NCBI GenBank assembly: GCA_013821605.1
Contig: JACDGP010000019.1
Coordinates: forward strand, 1-55,376
DNA length: 55,376 bases
Direction of reading: 5' to 3'
Origin: Herpetosiphonaceae bacterium
Lineage (GTDB): Bacteria; Chloroflexota; Chloroflexia; Chloroflexales; Kallotenuaceae
Positions 1 to 8,460 of the stretch are shown here, one piece after another. The notes under the pieces were generated by a model that saw only the letters and a list, made by a program, of their open reading frames with translations, did not search any database and had not been told where the DNA came from. Position 1 is the first letter of the stretch, and every line of letters begins with the position of its first letter. Both the position numbers and the translations under genes were made by a program.

Positions 1-683
1 CCGAATAAGATTACACTGCTCAGCAGTGTCCCGAGCGCGACAACATAAAAGTAACCCCGGATCGAGGCCGAATAAGCATTCTTAACATCGGTTAGGAATT
101 CATCATATTCATCACGCCAGCGCGGCGGAATGATCGGACGCAACCAGTCGCCCATCGAACCCCGCGTGAGACTCATATAAATGCTGACGGTGATCACGAG
201 CGCGAACTTGCCCAGCACCGAAAGCACACTCTGAGCGATCTCGAATGCACGACCGGCTACCGTACTGGCAAAATCACTGCCCAGCGTAATAATTTGCATC
301 GTCAACGCGTGTGGATTGACCTCGACCCCACGTGCCTGCAGCCAGTTCGCCGCCTGGTCGGCACGGAGTGCTATTTCGCGGGCCAGTTGCCGCGTGCCCT
401 GCCCTAACCCGGCCAGCTGTGGCGTCAACCAGATCACCATCACAACGAAGGCACCGATAAACAACCCATAGGCAATCAAAATGCTGAGCACGCGTGGCAC
501 ATGCCATAGGCGCAAACGCCGCATCAGCGGATCGAGCAGCAATTTCAGGAGCCAGGCCAAACCAAAGATGAGTAAAATATCCGCAATCCGGTAGACAATC
601 CGGAAGGTTTGTTCTACTAACCAGAAGCCACCGATCAGTGCGGCTAGGATCAAAATGATGCGTGGAACGGTAATGCGGGTCAC
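1..683 (-). CDS. AI-2E family transporter (permease), C-terminus cut by window edge
   Basis: Inner-membrane protein of the AI-2E/UPF0118 permease family, whose members export small solutes or exchange ions; the substrate here cannot be told. The reading frame runs from a GTG at 681-683 to the window edge, giving 227 residues. Two hydrophobic segments near the N-terminus are followed by LLIFGLAWLLKLLLDPL and a further pair of helices, then an amphipathic stretch and the helix around FALVITVSIYMSLTRG, which is the usual order of the family. About a third of the usual protein of about 350 residues is missing beyond base 1. The GTG is chosen because AGGAGG lies four bases upstream and no in-frame ATG fits better. 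It is divergent from msrA. Confidence 0.8.
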   Translation of the reverse strand, partial: MTRITVPRIILILAALIGGFWLVEQTFRIVYRIADILLIFGLAWLLKLLLDPLMRRLRLWHVPRVLSILIAYGLFIGAFVVMVIWLTPQLAGLGQGTRQLAREIALRADQAANWLQARGVEVNPHALTMQIITLGSDFASTVAGRAFEIAQSVLSVLGKFALVITVSIYMSLTRGSMGDWLRPIIPPRWRDEYDEFLTDVKNAYSASIRGYFYVVALGTLLSSVILF

Positions 684-832
684 GGCGCCTCCTTTCTGTG
701 GATACCAGCGCATGTTCCATTGTACCAGTGGATAACAGTTGCAATGGTTGCTCTTTGCACATCCGGCCGCATATGCACTGCGTATCTATATTCATCCGGC
801 ATGCAGCATACAACTAAGGAAAGACGAAACAT

Positions 833-1390
833 ATGGATCAAGCACAACATCACACCGAGCTAGCTACGCTGGCGGGTGGTTGCTTCTGGTGTTTAGAAGC
901 GGTTTATGCCGATTTGCGTGGCGTGCAGCGCGTTGAGTCGGGCTACGCGGGCGGCAAGGTAGCGTCGCCAACCTACCAGCAGGTATGCCGGGGCAATACT
1001 GGCCATGCCGAGGTGGTGCAAATCAGCTTTGACCCGACGGTGATTAGCTTCCGGGAGTTGCTGGAAGTCTTTTTCACCATCCACGACCCGACCACCCTCA
1101 ACCGCCAGGGTGCCGATCACGGGACACAATACCGCTCCGCGATCTTCTTTCATTCGCCCGAGCAAGAGCAAACGGCCAAGCAGGTGATTGCCGATCTGAC
1201 TGCCCAAAAGCTGTGGCACGCCCCGATCGTCACCGAGGTCACCAAGGCACCGGTGTTCTATAAGGCTGAGGATTATCACCAGGACTATTTCAAGAACAAC
1301 GGCGACCAGGGCTACTGTCGCGTGATCATCGCTCCCAAAGTGGCGAAGGTCCGCAAGCAATATTTCGAAAAACTCAAGCAAACGGCCTGA
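833..1390 (+). CDS. msrA: Peptide methionine-(S)-S-oxide reductase MsrA
   Basis: Cytoplasmic repair enzyme that reduces methionine-S-sulfoxide in proteins, using thioredoxin. At 185 residues it has the normal length of a single-domain MsrA. The family motif GGCFWC lies at residues 15-20, so Cys17 is the catalytic cysteine. Further typical blocks follow: VESGYAGG, HAEVVQISFDP, DPTTLNRQGADHGTQYRS and AEDYHQDY near the C-terminus. There is no fused MsrB domain. The ATG at 833 has a GGAAAG ribosome site upstream. The gene stands alone, facing the end of proS, with a hairpin between the two. Confidence 0.96.
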   Translation: MDQAQHHTELATLAGGCFWCLEAVYADLRGVQRVESGYAGGKVASPTYQQVCRGNTGHAEVVQISFDPTVISFRELLEVFFTIHDPTTLNRQGADHGTQYRSAIFFHSPEQEQTAKQVIADLTAQKLWHAPIVTEVTKAPVFYKAEDYHQDYFKNNGDQGYCRVIIAPKVAKVRKQYFEKLKQTA

Positions 1391-1404
1391 CCGGCAGTTC
1401 CGCA

Positions 1405-1431
1405 CCCCTTCTCCTCTGGTGGGAGAAGGGG
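1405..1431. repeat. Perfect 10-bp hairpin between convergent msrA and proS
   Basis: CCCCTTCTCC and GGAGAAGGGG form a perfect 10-bp stem around a 7-base loop, followed by GCAGGGGATGAGGGGG. From memory, palindromes of this kind followed by a G-rich tail are dispersed many times in Chloroflexota genomes. There is no U-run, so it is not a classical intrinsic terminator. It could still separate the two convergent transcripts or act as a REP-like element. Confidence 0.6.
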
Positions 1432-1455
1432 CAGGGGATGAGGGGGCGCAACACA

Positions 1456-2895
1456 TCAGTATGACTTGGCGAAGACCACCTGCCGCGTGGTGCTCTGGCC
1501 GGTCACAATACAGCGTCCTTCGGCCTCCGGTTGGTCGAACGGGATCACCCGCACAGTCGCTTTGGTTTCTTCCTTAATGCGTGCCTCTTCCTCGTCGCCA
1601 CCCGCGAAATAACAGCGCACAAAGCCCTGCTCGACCAGCGCCTTGAGTTCATCATAGGTTGTGGCTGTAAAGGTATGCTCGTCGCGGAAGCGCAACGCAC
1701 GGTCATACAACGCTTGTTGAATTTCAAGGAGCAGCCCCTCCAGATGGTCGTTTAGCCCCTCCTGTGGTATGAAGCGCTTGCCTTCTTTGCCCGGCTGATC
1801 GCGGCGTGCAACGGCGACCGTCCCTTTTTGCACGTCCTTTGGACCGACCTCGACCCGGATCGGCACGCCTTTGACCTCCCATTCGCTGAAGCGGAAGCCC
1901 GGCGTCAGATTCGAGCGGTCATCGACTTTGAAGCGAAAGCGGCCCTTCCAGCCCGTAGTCAGCCGCTCAACGGCGGCGAGCACATCCGCCCGTTCGCTGT
2001 CAGTTTTATAAATGGGCACCACCACAACCTGAATAGGGGCAAGTAGTGGCGGCAGCACCAAGCCATCATCGTCGGAGTGCGCCATGATCAGCGCGCCGAT
2101 CAGCCGTGTCGAAGCGCCCCACGAGGTCGTCCACCCATACACTTGCTGGTTATCCGGCGCGGTATACATAATATCGAACGAGCGCGCAAAGTTTTGGCCC
2201 AGGTTGTGCGAAGTTCCAGCCTGCAACGCTTTGCCATCCTGCATCATCGCCTCGATCGAATACGTCCGTAGCGCCCCTGGAAACTTTTCACTCTCAGTTT
2301 TGCGCCCACGTAAGACCGGCAGCGCCATCACCTTTTCCACAAAGTCGGCATACACATCCTTCAAGATCATCAGGGTTTCACGCTCGGCATCGGCCTCGTC
2401 CACATGCACGGTATGCCCTTCTTGCCATAGAAACTCGACCGACCGCAAGAAAGGACGGGGCCGCAATTCCCAGCGCACGACATTGGCCCACTGGTTGATC
2501 AGCAAGGGCAGATCGCGCCACGAATGCACCCACTTGGCAAAGGTCACGCCAATAATCGTTTCTGACGTAGGCCGCACCACCAGTGGCTCCGCCAGCAGTT
2601 CACCGCCTGCGTGCGTCACCAACGCCACCTCCGGCGCGAAGCCTTCCACATGCTCAGCCTCGCGCAGCAAGAAGCTCTGGGGAATGAACAAGGGAAAATA
2701 GGCATTCTGGTGGCCCGTATCTTTAATGCGTTGGTCCAACCCCTGCTGAATCAACTCCCAGAGCGCATAGCCATGCGGTTTGATCACCATACAGCCCCGC
2801 ACCGGCGACCATTCACTGAGCTCCGCCTTGTCCACAATGTCGAGATACCACTGCGAATAATCTTTCGCCCGCGTGGTAATACCATCTTTTGCCAT
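1456..2895 (-). CDS. proS: Prolyl-tRNA synthetase, short archaeal/eukaryote-type (ProS type 3)
   Basis: Class II aminoacyl-tRNA synthetase that charges tRNA-Pro. Its 479 residues match the short ProRS type without the editing insertion of the long bacterial form. Visible signatures are YSQWYLDIVDKAELSEWSPV at the start, the class II motif-2 region NVVRWELRPRPFLRSVEFLW, HNLGQNFARSFDI before motif 3, an anticodon-binding domain from about residue 290, and the zinc-binding-like C-terminal domain ending in KSY, all typical of type 3. The ATG is preceded by TTAGGAGG. Expression is controlled by the T-box leader immediately upstream, whose specifier codon is a proline codon. Confidence 0.97.
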   Translation of the reverse strand: MAKDGITTRAKDYSQWYLDIVDKAELSEWSPVRGCMVIKPHGYALWELIQQGLDQRIKDTGHQNAYFPLFIPQSFLLREAEHVEGFAPEVALVTHAGGELLAEPLVVRPTSETIIGVTFAKWVHSWRDLPLLINQWANVVRWELRPRPFLRSVEFLWQEGHTVHVDEADAERETLMILKDVYADFVEKVMALPVLRGRKTESEKFPGALRTYSIEAMMQDGKALQAGTSHNLGQNFARSFDIMYTAPDNQQVYGWTTSWGASTRLIGALIMAHSDDDGLVLPPLLAPIQVVVVPIYKTDSERADVLAAVERLTTGWKGRFRFKVDDRSNLTPGFRFSEWEVKGVPIRVEVGPKDVQKGTVAVARRDQPGKEGKRFIPQEGLNDHLEGLLLEIQQALYDRALRFRDEHTFTATTYDELKALVEQGFVRCYFAGGDEEEARIKEETKATVRVIPFDQPEAEGRCIVTGQSTTRQVVFAKSY

Positions 2896-2919
2896 CGTTC
2901 AGCCTCCTAACGCGCAGTT

Positions 2920-2961
2920 AAAACAAAAATCCCATCCCCAAGCAACTTGCTCAAGGACGGG
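2920..2961 (-). terminator. Intrinsic terminator of the proS T-box leader
   Basis: On the minus strand, CCCGTCCTTGAGC and GCTTGGGGATGGG pair over 13 positions, with some G-T pairs, around a 5-base loop. The run ATTTTTGTTTT follows. It lies between the T-box sequence and the proS ribosome site, where the terminator of a transcriptional T-box belongs. The antiterminator would compete with its 5-prime arm. Confidence 0.88.
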
Positions 2962-3212
2962 CCTTTTAAGGCACGCGGTACCACCTTGTTTGGAGCCTTC
3001 GACTCCCACTCTGCGCTACGGCGTTACGAACGCGATAGCGGAGTCCCGATCACGGCGGACGGGCCGGCACACCTTGGCGCTCGCGCGGTTCGGCGGCAAC
3101 TCAGGGGTGGGTTCCGCACTGCCTCGTCACCGGCTTTCACTGCTCCCGGCTCGCTGCGACCCTGGCACGGCGCGTACTGGTCCCCATCACAGTTTTTATC
3201 TATGCTTTTGTG
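2931..3212 (-). promoter_or_regulatory. T-box riboswitch leader, proline specifier, controlling proS
   Basis: The 14-base T-box core is present as GGTGGTACCGCG (2974-2985, minus strand), upstream of a terminator. The stem I apical motifs are recognisable: AGCGAGCCGGG and GTGAAAGCCGG. The specifier region reads GAACCCACCCCTGAG, which puts CCC, a proline codon, at 3109-3111. An AGTA typical of the 5-prime side of the specifier loop occurs in ACCAGTACGCG. Uncharged tRNA-Pro would pair with CCC and, through its acceptor end, with the TGG of the antiterminator bulge, allowing read-through into proS. Known from the family: class I transcriptional T-box mechanism. Confidence 0.93.
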
Positions 3213-3218
3213 GATGAA

Positions 3219-3248
3219 ACTATACCACCTGCTGGAAGCGCCTGTCAA
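3219..3248 (-). promoter_or_regulatory. Sigma-70-type promoter of the T-box/proS transcript
   Basis: On the minus strand TTGACA (3243-3248) and TATAGT (3219-3224) are separated by 18 bases. This places the transcription start near 3212, just ahead of the T-box stem I. Confidence 0.7.
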
Positions 3249-3344
3249 CGGACAGGTGAAGAACTCAGTATAACTTCAATGAACGCATCTTAGTGGCTAG
3301 CGCTTCTAAACGCGGCGCGAGATGGAGCATCTACACGGCCGTAC

Positions 3345-3746
3345 TTATTGACCTGGAGCGGCTGGCTCGATGAACTTCACACGCACAAAATCCTGCAAGC
3401 CAATCCTGCCAAGGATCTGTCGGAATGGGGTGGGAAACGCTGTCAGGGCGGTTTTGGGATTGATCGCTTCTGGTTTCCCGACAGTATAGAGCTTGCGATG
3501 CCAAAACACCGTACCACCTTCCGCCGCCAGTATGTTGCGATACCAATCCACCTGCGGCCCGTACGTCAAAGCAATCACGAAACTTGCTCCCATCGGCCAC
3601 ACCATGATCACCGTTTCATACGGCTTTCCGCTGCGACGGCCAACGTGACGAATGAGCGCAAATGGGCCGCGGGAAAGCTTCGCCAGCCCGCGCAAGAGCC
3701 GATTCGTGACATATTTATTAACGACGCGTATGCGATCAGGCAACAT
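3345..3746 (-). CDS. Nitroreductase/deazaflavin-dependent oxidoreductase family protein (F420-type)
   Basis: Small split-barrel protein of the deazaflavin (F420)-dependent nitroreductase family (Ddn-like, DUF385). The family diagnostic blocks are present: IRHVGRRSGKPYETVIMVWP near residue 37, IALTYGPQVDWYRNI near residue 60, and EGGTVFWHRKLYTVG. The length, about 133 residues, is normal. Members reduce quinones, nitro compounds or other substrates with F420H2; the substrate here is unknown. Two consecutive ATG codons occur at 3749 and 3746. The second is preferred because AAGGAGG then lies five bases upstream. It is monocistronic as far as can be seen. Confidence 0.85.
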   Translation of the reverse strand: MLPDRIRVVNKYVTNRLLRGLAKLSRGPFALIRHVGRRSGKPYETVIMVWPMGASFVIALTYGPQVDWYRNILAAEGGTVFWHRKLYTVGKPEAINPKTALTAFPTPFRQILGRIGLQDFVRVKFIEPAAPGQ

Positions 3747-3923
3747 CATGTCCTCCTTGTCAATGCGCGCATGATTACCTCGACGACCGCATCAGCGCGG
3801 CCGAGTGCCGGAGGGGGCGCTTCCTCTTGAGATAGATACAGGAAACCTAGCCGTGTCGTTCTGGTAGAACTCATATCTTTCCATTATAGTAACAACCGAG
3901 TACGTTTGAAGTATGCCTAAGGA

Positions 3924-4260
3924 GTGATAGCTGTGCAACTACCCGATTTCCCGGAGGTATCAGCGTCTACCCTCCAGATGATTGCCGAACAGCATCATTT
4001 GGGAGCGCACACGTTCTCGCGGTTCCCTTTGATGGGTATTTTCAATTTCGTGCAACGTGTTTTTTGCACGGCGATACGCAGGCGACGAATATTCTGGTCC
4101 ATCCAGGGTCGCTTGACTACCTTTCAACATGCGCAGGGGGCCACAGCCGCTCCACTCATGGGGCGAGCGGCCCCTCGGCTACATCCTTGATATCATGCGC
4201 TTTCTGCTTGAAACTCCGGGTGCGCGGTGGGCTGAGCTTCGTCCATGTGAATGTACAGCC
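3924..4260 (+). pseudogene. Remnant of an aminoglycoside/choline-phosphotransferase-like kinase
   Basis: Three pieces in different frames look like one damaged gene. The first (from 3924) contains FPEVSASTLQMIAEQHHLG, resembling the N-terminus of APH-type kinases. The second, near 4066-4120, contains LHGDTQATNILV, the catalytic HGDxxxxN loop. The third, near 4150-4250, reads GERPLGYILDIMRFLLETPG, like the C-terminal part. The region between the first and second pieces, normally well over 100 residues with the ATP-binding site, is absent. With an internal deletion and at least two frame changes, this cannot encode an active kinase. The assignment rests on short matches recalled from the family. 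Confidence 0.55.
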
Positions 4261-4286
4261 CCACGAACGAACCATCAATAGCATCG

Positions 4287-4400
4287 TTATGGTTTGCGGA
4301 TGACTTGGGCGAAGCCACCAACCGTTCGGATAATTTGCTCGTACACATTCTGTGGCACGACTTTACCAAACTGCATCTTTTCCAGGCCGAATTGTTTTGG
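4287..4400 (-). other. Possible C-terminal fragment of an unidentified protein
   Basis: An open stretch of 37 codons ends at TAA (4287-4289) and reads, in part, FGLEKMQFGKVVPQNVYEQI then IRTVGGFAQVIRKP. It looks protein-like but has no start codon or ribosome site and changes frame upstream. With the adjacent kinase remnant it suggests that 3.9-4.4 kb is decayed sequence. I see nothing else in 4401-4477. Family unknown. Confidence 0.22.
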
Positions 4401-4477
4401 TCGGCACGTCGTACTTCGAAAAATTCGTATTTCACTGATACTGGAGTGCTTGATTACACGAGCACATCGTTACCCTG

Positions 4478-6661
4478 CTAACGCGTCCATGAAAGGTAAA
4501 ACTTCTTCGCTTTATCAGCAGTCAGTTGATGGGCTTGGGTGCCATCTGCGCGAACTATCCAGACCTGGGAGGTCGTTACGGATTGTTGAACCACGAACGC
4601 AACCCATTGCGCATCTGGTGACCATGCAGCATTCGTTGCTGGGTAGCGTCCACTTGTGACTTGGTGCCGGTTACTGCCGTCAGCATCCATGATCCAGATT
4701 TGTCGATTATGTAAATCGTCTTCGTTGTTCGTAATAACCGGGTTGGATGTGAAGGCGATATGTTGACCGTCTGGTGACCAGACCGCAAACTCTTCGTTCA
4801 CATCGGGCGTATCAACGAGCTTAGCCCGCCCACTCCCATCTGCACCCATTTGCCATATATCATGCGAGTATGGTGTTACTTCCAGGCTAAAAATAATTTG
4901 ATCGTTGACCGACCATGACGCGTTGCCTCCCACTCCAAGATCGACACCCTGTTGCCCAGAAGCGTCAATCCGGTACAAAGCGTCGGCGGTATCTGATTTA
5001 TTGTAGGTAAAGATCAAGGCGTCGCCGCGTGGAGACCAGGTTGGATATTGTTGTTTAATGTGTCCCGACGTTAACCGCTCGGCGTGACTTCCGGCGGCAT
5101 CCATCAACCAAATATCGCGGTTGCCGCTGGCTTCGGCAGCGAAGGCAATGTGCTGCCCATCGGGTGACCAAACCGGATTAATATCATTACCAGTTCCAGT
5201 GCCTGGCAGCGCTTGCCGCTGACCAGTTGTAAGGTCAAGCGTTTCGATATGCCACTTGCTTGTGTCTCCGGTTGGTACACCGATGGCAAACGCAAGATGA
5301 CCGGTGGGTGGGCCATTCGGTGGGGTGGGCGAAGCGGTGCCCGTTACCAACGAGGTTGGCGAGGGAGTCGATGTAGACGTTGGCGTAGCGGTTGGAGCGG
5401 GGGTCCAGCTCGGGACCAGTGTAACAGTGGAGCGGATAGTACGGGTTGGAGGCGGTTCGCTGGTAGTGGTTGGGACAACAGTATCCGTTGGAGGTGGAGG
5501 AACCGTCGGCACAACTATGGAGGGCGGTAGAGTGCTGGCCGTTGGGAGCGTGGTCGCCACTGGAGTAGGGGTGTTTGATGGCACCATAGCCACCTGTGGT
5601 TGCGTAGGGATAGTCGTCGCCGTAGCAGGTGGGTGATTAGCTGCCCACGCATACCACCCACCCCAGCCTGCTCCACCCAACAGCAACGTGACACCTACTC
5701 CAAGCAAGGGCCAGATGAGGCGGCGTTGCACAGCAGGAGGTTGCATCGGTACGGTAAACGACTGAGATGCTGCAGTTGCTTGTAGGGCGCGTGCGAAGGA
5801 CGTGATGTGCTGGAAGCGCTGATCAGGATCATGCTGCAAGGCTTGTTGCAGTACGAGTTCTGTCCGGGCGCTAATCTGCGGATTACGTTGGCGCGCGGGT
5901 GGGAACTGAAACGGCGTTTGGCTCACATCATATGCAGTCAGCAACTCGTAGAGCACGGCGCCGAGTGCATAAACATCTGTACGCTCATCGCTTTGTCCTC
6001 CGCCGAATTGTTCAGGAGCGGCATACCCGCGTGTACCAAGTGGAACGGTATCAACAGTCTTTCCAGCTTGGTAGAGGCGGGCAATACCGAAGTCGATCAG
6101 CTTAATCGTGCCGTTGGGTTGCAGCATGATATTGTCGGGCTTAAGATCGCGATAAATGATCGGGGGTTGGCGGGTATGCAGAAATGTAAGTACTGCACAT
6201 AGTTGTACAGCCCAGTCCAGCACCCGTGCTTCGGGTAACGGACCCTGAGTAGCTTCAAGGAGTTGGCGCAGGGTTTGCCCTTCGATATACTCCATGACCA
6301 AGAAGTAGCGGTCGCCTTCCTTGAAGGAATCAATCACATGTGGCAAATTGGGATGCAGGTGCTTAGCGAGCAGATCGGCTTGGCGCTGAAAGTCAGTGAT
6401 CGCCTGCTGGATCGCAGTTGGGTCGCCCCCGTGTGGTGCAAGCATCTCTTTAACGACCACTAATGTGTGCCCAAGCCGGGTATCTTGCGCCTTATATACT
6501 GCACTCTGCATCGTTTGTGTCATGAGGTGCAAGATCAGATAGCGCCCTGTGAGCAGTTGGTTGATGGGCAACCGTCCAGTCATCGGCGTTAGTGCAGCAC
6601 TGCAAGTATTGCAAAATTTGGCGGTAGCACTATTTGAGCTAGCACAGACAGGGCATTGCAT
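4478..6661 (-). CDS. Ser/Thr protein kinase with zinc ribbon, TM helix and extracellular TolB-like propeller; degenerate glycine loop
   Basis: Membrane receptor-type protein of 727 residues. Order of parts: zinc ribbon with two CxxC pairs (residues 3-20), kinase domain (about 40-295), one transmembrane helix (about 315-340), a Thr/Pro/Ser-rich linker (345-455), and five PD40/TolB-type propeller repeats, each with WSPDG- or WSPxx-like motifs. Catalytic residues are present: Lys71, Asp172 in YRDLKPDN, DFG at 190-192. The glycine-rich loop is not: the place normally holding GxGxxG reads LMTQTMQSAVY, with no glycine. Activity may be low or absent, so it could be a pseudokinase that still binds ATP. 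The propeller probably senses something outside the membrane. It lies 3 bases downstream of the M23 gene, likely in one operon. Confidence 0.9.
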   Translation of the reverse strand: MQCPVCASSNSATAKFCNTCSAALTPMTGRLPINQLLTGRYLILHLMTQTMQSAVYKAQDTRLGHTLVVVKEMLAPHGGDPTAIQQAITDFQRQADLLAKHLHPNLPHVIDSFKEGDRYFLVMEYIEGQTLRQLLEATQGPLPEARVLDWAVQLCAVLTFLHTRQPPIIYRDLKPDNIMLQPNGTIKLIDFGIARLYQAGKTVDTVPLGTRGYAAPEQFGGGQSDERTDVYALGAVLYELLTAYDVSQTPFQFPPARQRNPQISARTELVLQQALQHDPDQRFQHITSFARALQATAASQSFTVPMQPPAVQRRLIWPLLGVGVTLLLGGAGWGGWYAWAANHPPATATTIPTQPQVAMVPSNTPTPVATTLPTASTLPPSIVVPTVPPPPTDTVVPTTTSEPPPTRTIRSTVTLVPSWTPAPTATPTSTSTPSPTSLVTGTASPTPPNGPPTGHLAFAIGVPTGDTSKWHIETLDLTTGQRQALPGTGTGNDINPVWSPDGQHIAFAAEASGNRDIWLMDAAGSHAERLTSGHIKQQYPTWSPRGDALIFTYNKSDTADALYRIDASGQQGVDLGVGGNASWSVNDQIIFSLEVTPYSHDIWQMGADGSGRAKLVDTPDVNEEFAVWSPDGQHIAFTSNPVITNNEDDLHNRQIWIMDADGSNRHQVTSGRYPATNAAWSPDAQWVAFVVQQSVTTSQVWIVRADGTQAHQLTADKAKKFYLSWTR

Positions 6662-6664
6662 ACC

Positions 6665-8446
6665 TTACTTTCCTTGCACATTAGAGCTATCAAAGCCGAA
6701 GACTTGGCCTAGGATCCGACGAGTTTCTAAGGGTGCGAGCCAACGTCCGAGATACTGCTCACCCAGCCGTATCTCAAAATGGAGATGGACGTCAGCGGTG
6801 GAGTGTTGCACGCCTGCCTCAGTACCGGAGTTCCCAGCATAGCCGATCACAGCTCCGGTCTGGACCACTGTTCCCACGGTCACGCGCGATGCAATTCCAC
6901 TCAAATGGGCATAGCGTGTTACTAAGCCATTGCCGTGATCGATCCATACCTGGCGTCCCCGCAAACGCGCTTCGGTCGCCGGTGGTGTATCACGTTTCTG
7001 TTCGGCCTCCTGCAACAAGCTGGTCAATTCGTCGGGCGTAAGTTCAACATAAGCTGTATCGGCCCGAATGACAGTGCCGGCGGCAGCAGCGTGCACCGGT
7101 GTTCCTAGCTCAATGGGTGTGCCGACTGCGATGCCATAAAAGTCGATGCCTTCATGTACTCCGTAACGATACACGCGCGGCGATCCAGGGATGAGCGCAT
7201 CCCGATCCGGCAGAAATGCATCTGGGATTGGCGATGCGAGATGAACACTGCCCCAGGTATCTGGGTCATCGGGTCGCCACGCACGATAGTCAAGATCGCC
7301 GCCATGAGCCGTGTGCACACCTTGCCAGTCGGTGGCGTAGATCGCATCCCGACTCAGGAGATAGAGTTGCGTATTCCGCATGGCGACCGCACGGATTTCG
7401 ACACCGAGGGTATAACTTCGGCTGAGTGAACCAGTGGCCTCATCGAGCACTTGGACACGCATCCCATCCTGGTCGATGACATACAACTTCGCTGCCGTCG
7501 GATCAGCGAAAAGACGGAGGGGACGTTGGAAGGTTGTGCCAGCTGTAACTTCCCAGACCAACGTTGTGCCTTGGTATTTACGAATACGGGCCGGTAGCTG
7601 TTTGCGTGGCTCGGGTTCCTCGCGTAGCAGCACATACACGGCCCCATCAATGGCAACGTCAACCGCGCGTGTCAGATCGATGCCACTCTTGATCCGTGGC
7701 CATACATCTGCGCCGCCAAAATAACCTTCGGCCAGATCGGTTGCTGGCCAGCGCCAGATTTGGCCTTGCGCCTCATCCAAAATATAGGCCCGCCCACCGA
7801 AACTGGCGAGCGCAACATACAGTTCTTCTGGATTATGGAAGCGATCTTGAATATGCCGTTCGCTCCGCCATGTGCCACCCTGAGGGTCAAATCGGGCCAG
7901 ATCGCCGAGACGATCAAGCAACCATAGGCCACCGTCCCCGGTTGGTGCGAGATCGAGCCAATCCTTCGTTGCCACACCATCGATTTGATTGTTGGTTGGC
8001 ACCAGTGTTTGCACCCTGCCATCTCCTTCAAGCGGCAGGGCACGCAATACGCCTGCGTCAATGGAATAGGCGGTAGTACCAATGATTACGAGACCATGAC
8101 CATGGACGGCACTGCCAGTGGGGTAGCGCATGACACCAAAGCCTTGAGGCAGCGGGACAGGCGCGGGCTGTGCCAGCACGGGTGTAGCAGGGACAGCAGT
8201 GGCAGTTACCAATGGCGTTTGAGATGGTATAGATGGGGAAGTCGCCTTACGTGCTTGAGCAACCGGCAGATCTGGTGGAAGAGCCGGACGCTCGTCTCGA
8301 TGTATACGGATTGTCGGTGATGGGTAGGCTGGTGTTTGTGCTTTTGTTTCGTGCCGAACAAGACTATTGATGATCACCGTGATTAAGACGACACAGCTAA
8401 CAAGCAAAAATAGGTAGGGGAAACTTTGGCGTGGTGAAGGGAGCAC
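6665..8446 (-). CDS. Membrane-anchored M23 (LytM-type) peptidase with N-terminal NHL-like propeller
   Basis: 593 residues with one N-terminal hydrophobic segment (LFLLVSCVVLITVIINSLV) serving as anchor or uncleaved signal. A Pro/Ala-rich spacer and a middle region of about 300 residues with repeated beta-propeller-like units follow (GDGGLWLLDRLGDLARFDPQ; AAKLYVIDQDGMRVQVLDEA). The C-terminus is an M23 metallopeptidase-like fold. It has the zinc-ligand pair HEGID and a later HLHFEIRLGEQY (HxH), plus the GNGLVTRYAHLSGI and GAVIGYAGNSG motifs of LytM peptidases. All expected ligands are there, so cell-wall peptide cleavage is possible. It sits between two receptor kinases in the same direction, which suggests a phospho-controlled cell-envelope function. 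The NHL label is by appearance only. Confidence 0.85.
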   Translation of the reverse strand: MLPSPRQSFPYLFLLVSCVVLITVIINSLVRHETKAQTPAYPSPTIRIHRDERPALPPDLPVAQARKATSPSIPSQTPLVTATAVPATPVLAQPAPVPLPQGFGVMRYPTGSAVHGHGLVIIGTTAYSIDAGVLRALPLEGDGRVQTLVPTNNQIDGVATKDWLDLAPTGDGGLWLLDRLGDLARFDPQGGTWRSERHIQDRFHNPEELYVALASFGGRAYILDEAQGQIWRWPATDLAEGYFGGADVWPRIKSGIDLTRAVDVAIDGAVYVLLREEPEPRKQLPARIRKYQGTTLVWEVTAGTTFQRPLRLFADPTAAKLYVIDQDGMRVQVLDEATGSLSRSYTLGVEIRAVAMRNTQLYLLSRDAIYATDWQGVHTAHGGDLDYRAWRPDDPDTWGSVHLASPIPDAFLPDRDALIPGSPRVYRYGVHEGIDFYGIAVGTPIELGTPVHAAAAGTVIRADTAYVELTPDELTSLLQEAEQKRDTPPATEARLRGRQVWIDHGNGLVTRYAHLSGIASRVTVGTVVQTGAVIGYAGNSGTEAGVQHSTADVHLHFEIRLGEQYLGRWLAPLETRRILGQVFGFDSSNVQGK

Positions 8447-8460
8447 AAACTCTCCTTAGG

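Noticed and set aside
2077-3273. Rightward frames over proS and its leader
   Set aside because: Antisense to proS or inside the T-box RNA structure; no coding signature.
3750-4477. Insertion sequence in the decayed patch
   Set aside because: No terminal inverted repeats, target duplication or transposase motif found.
5304-5636. Val/Gly-rich frame opposite the kinase linker (also at 8879-9091, 13269-13535, 21312-21746, 24306-25007, 29256-29603)
   Set aside because: These are antisense readings of Thr/Pro/Ala-rich linkers of real genes; the low-complexity GVGV pattern results from ACC/CCA codons.
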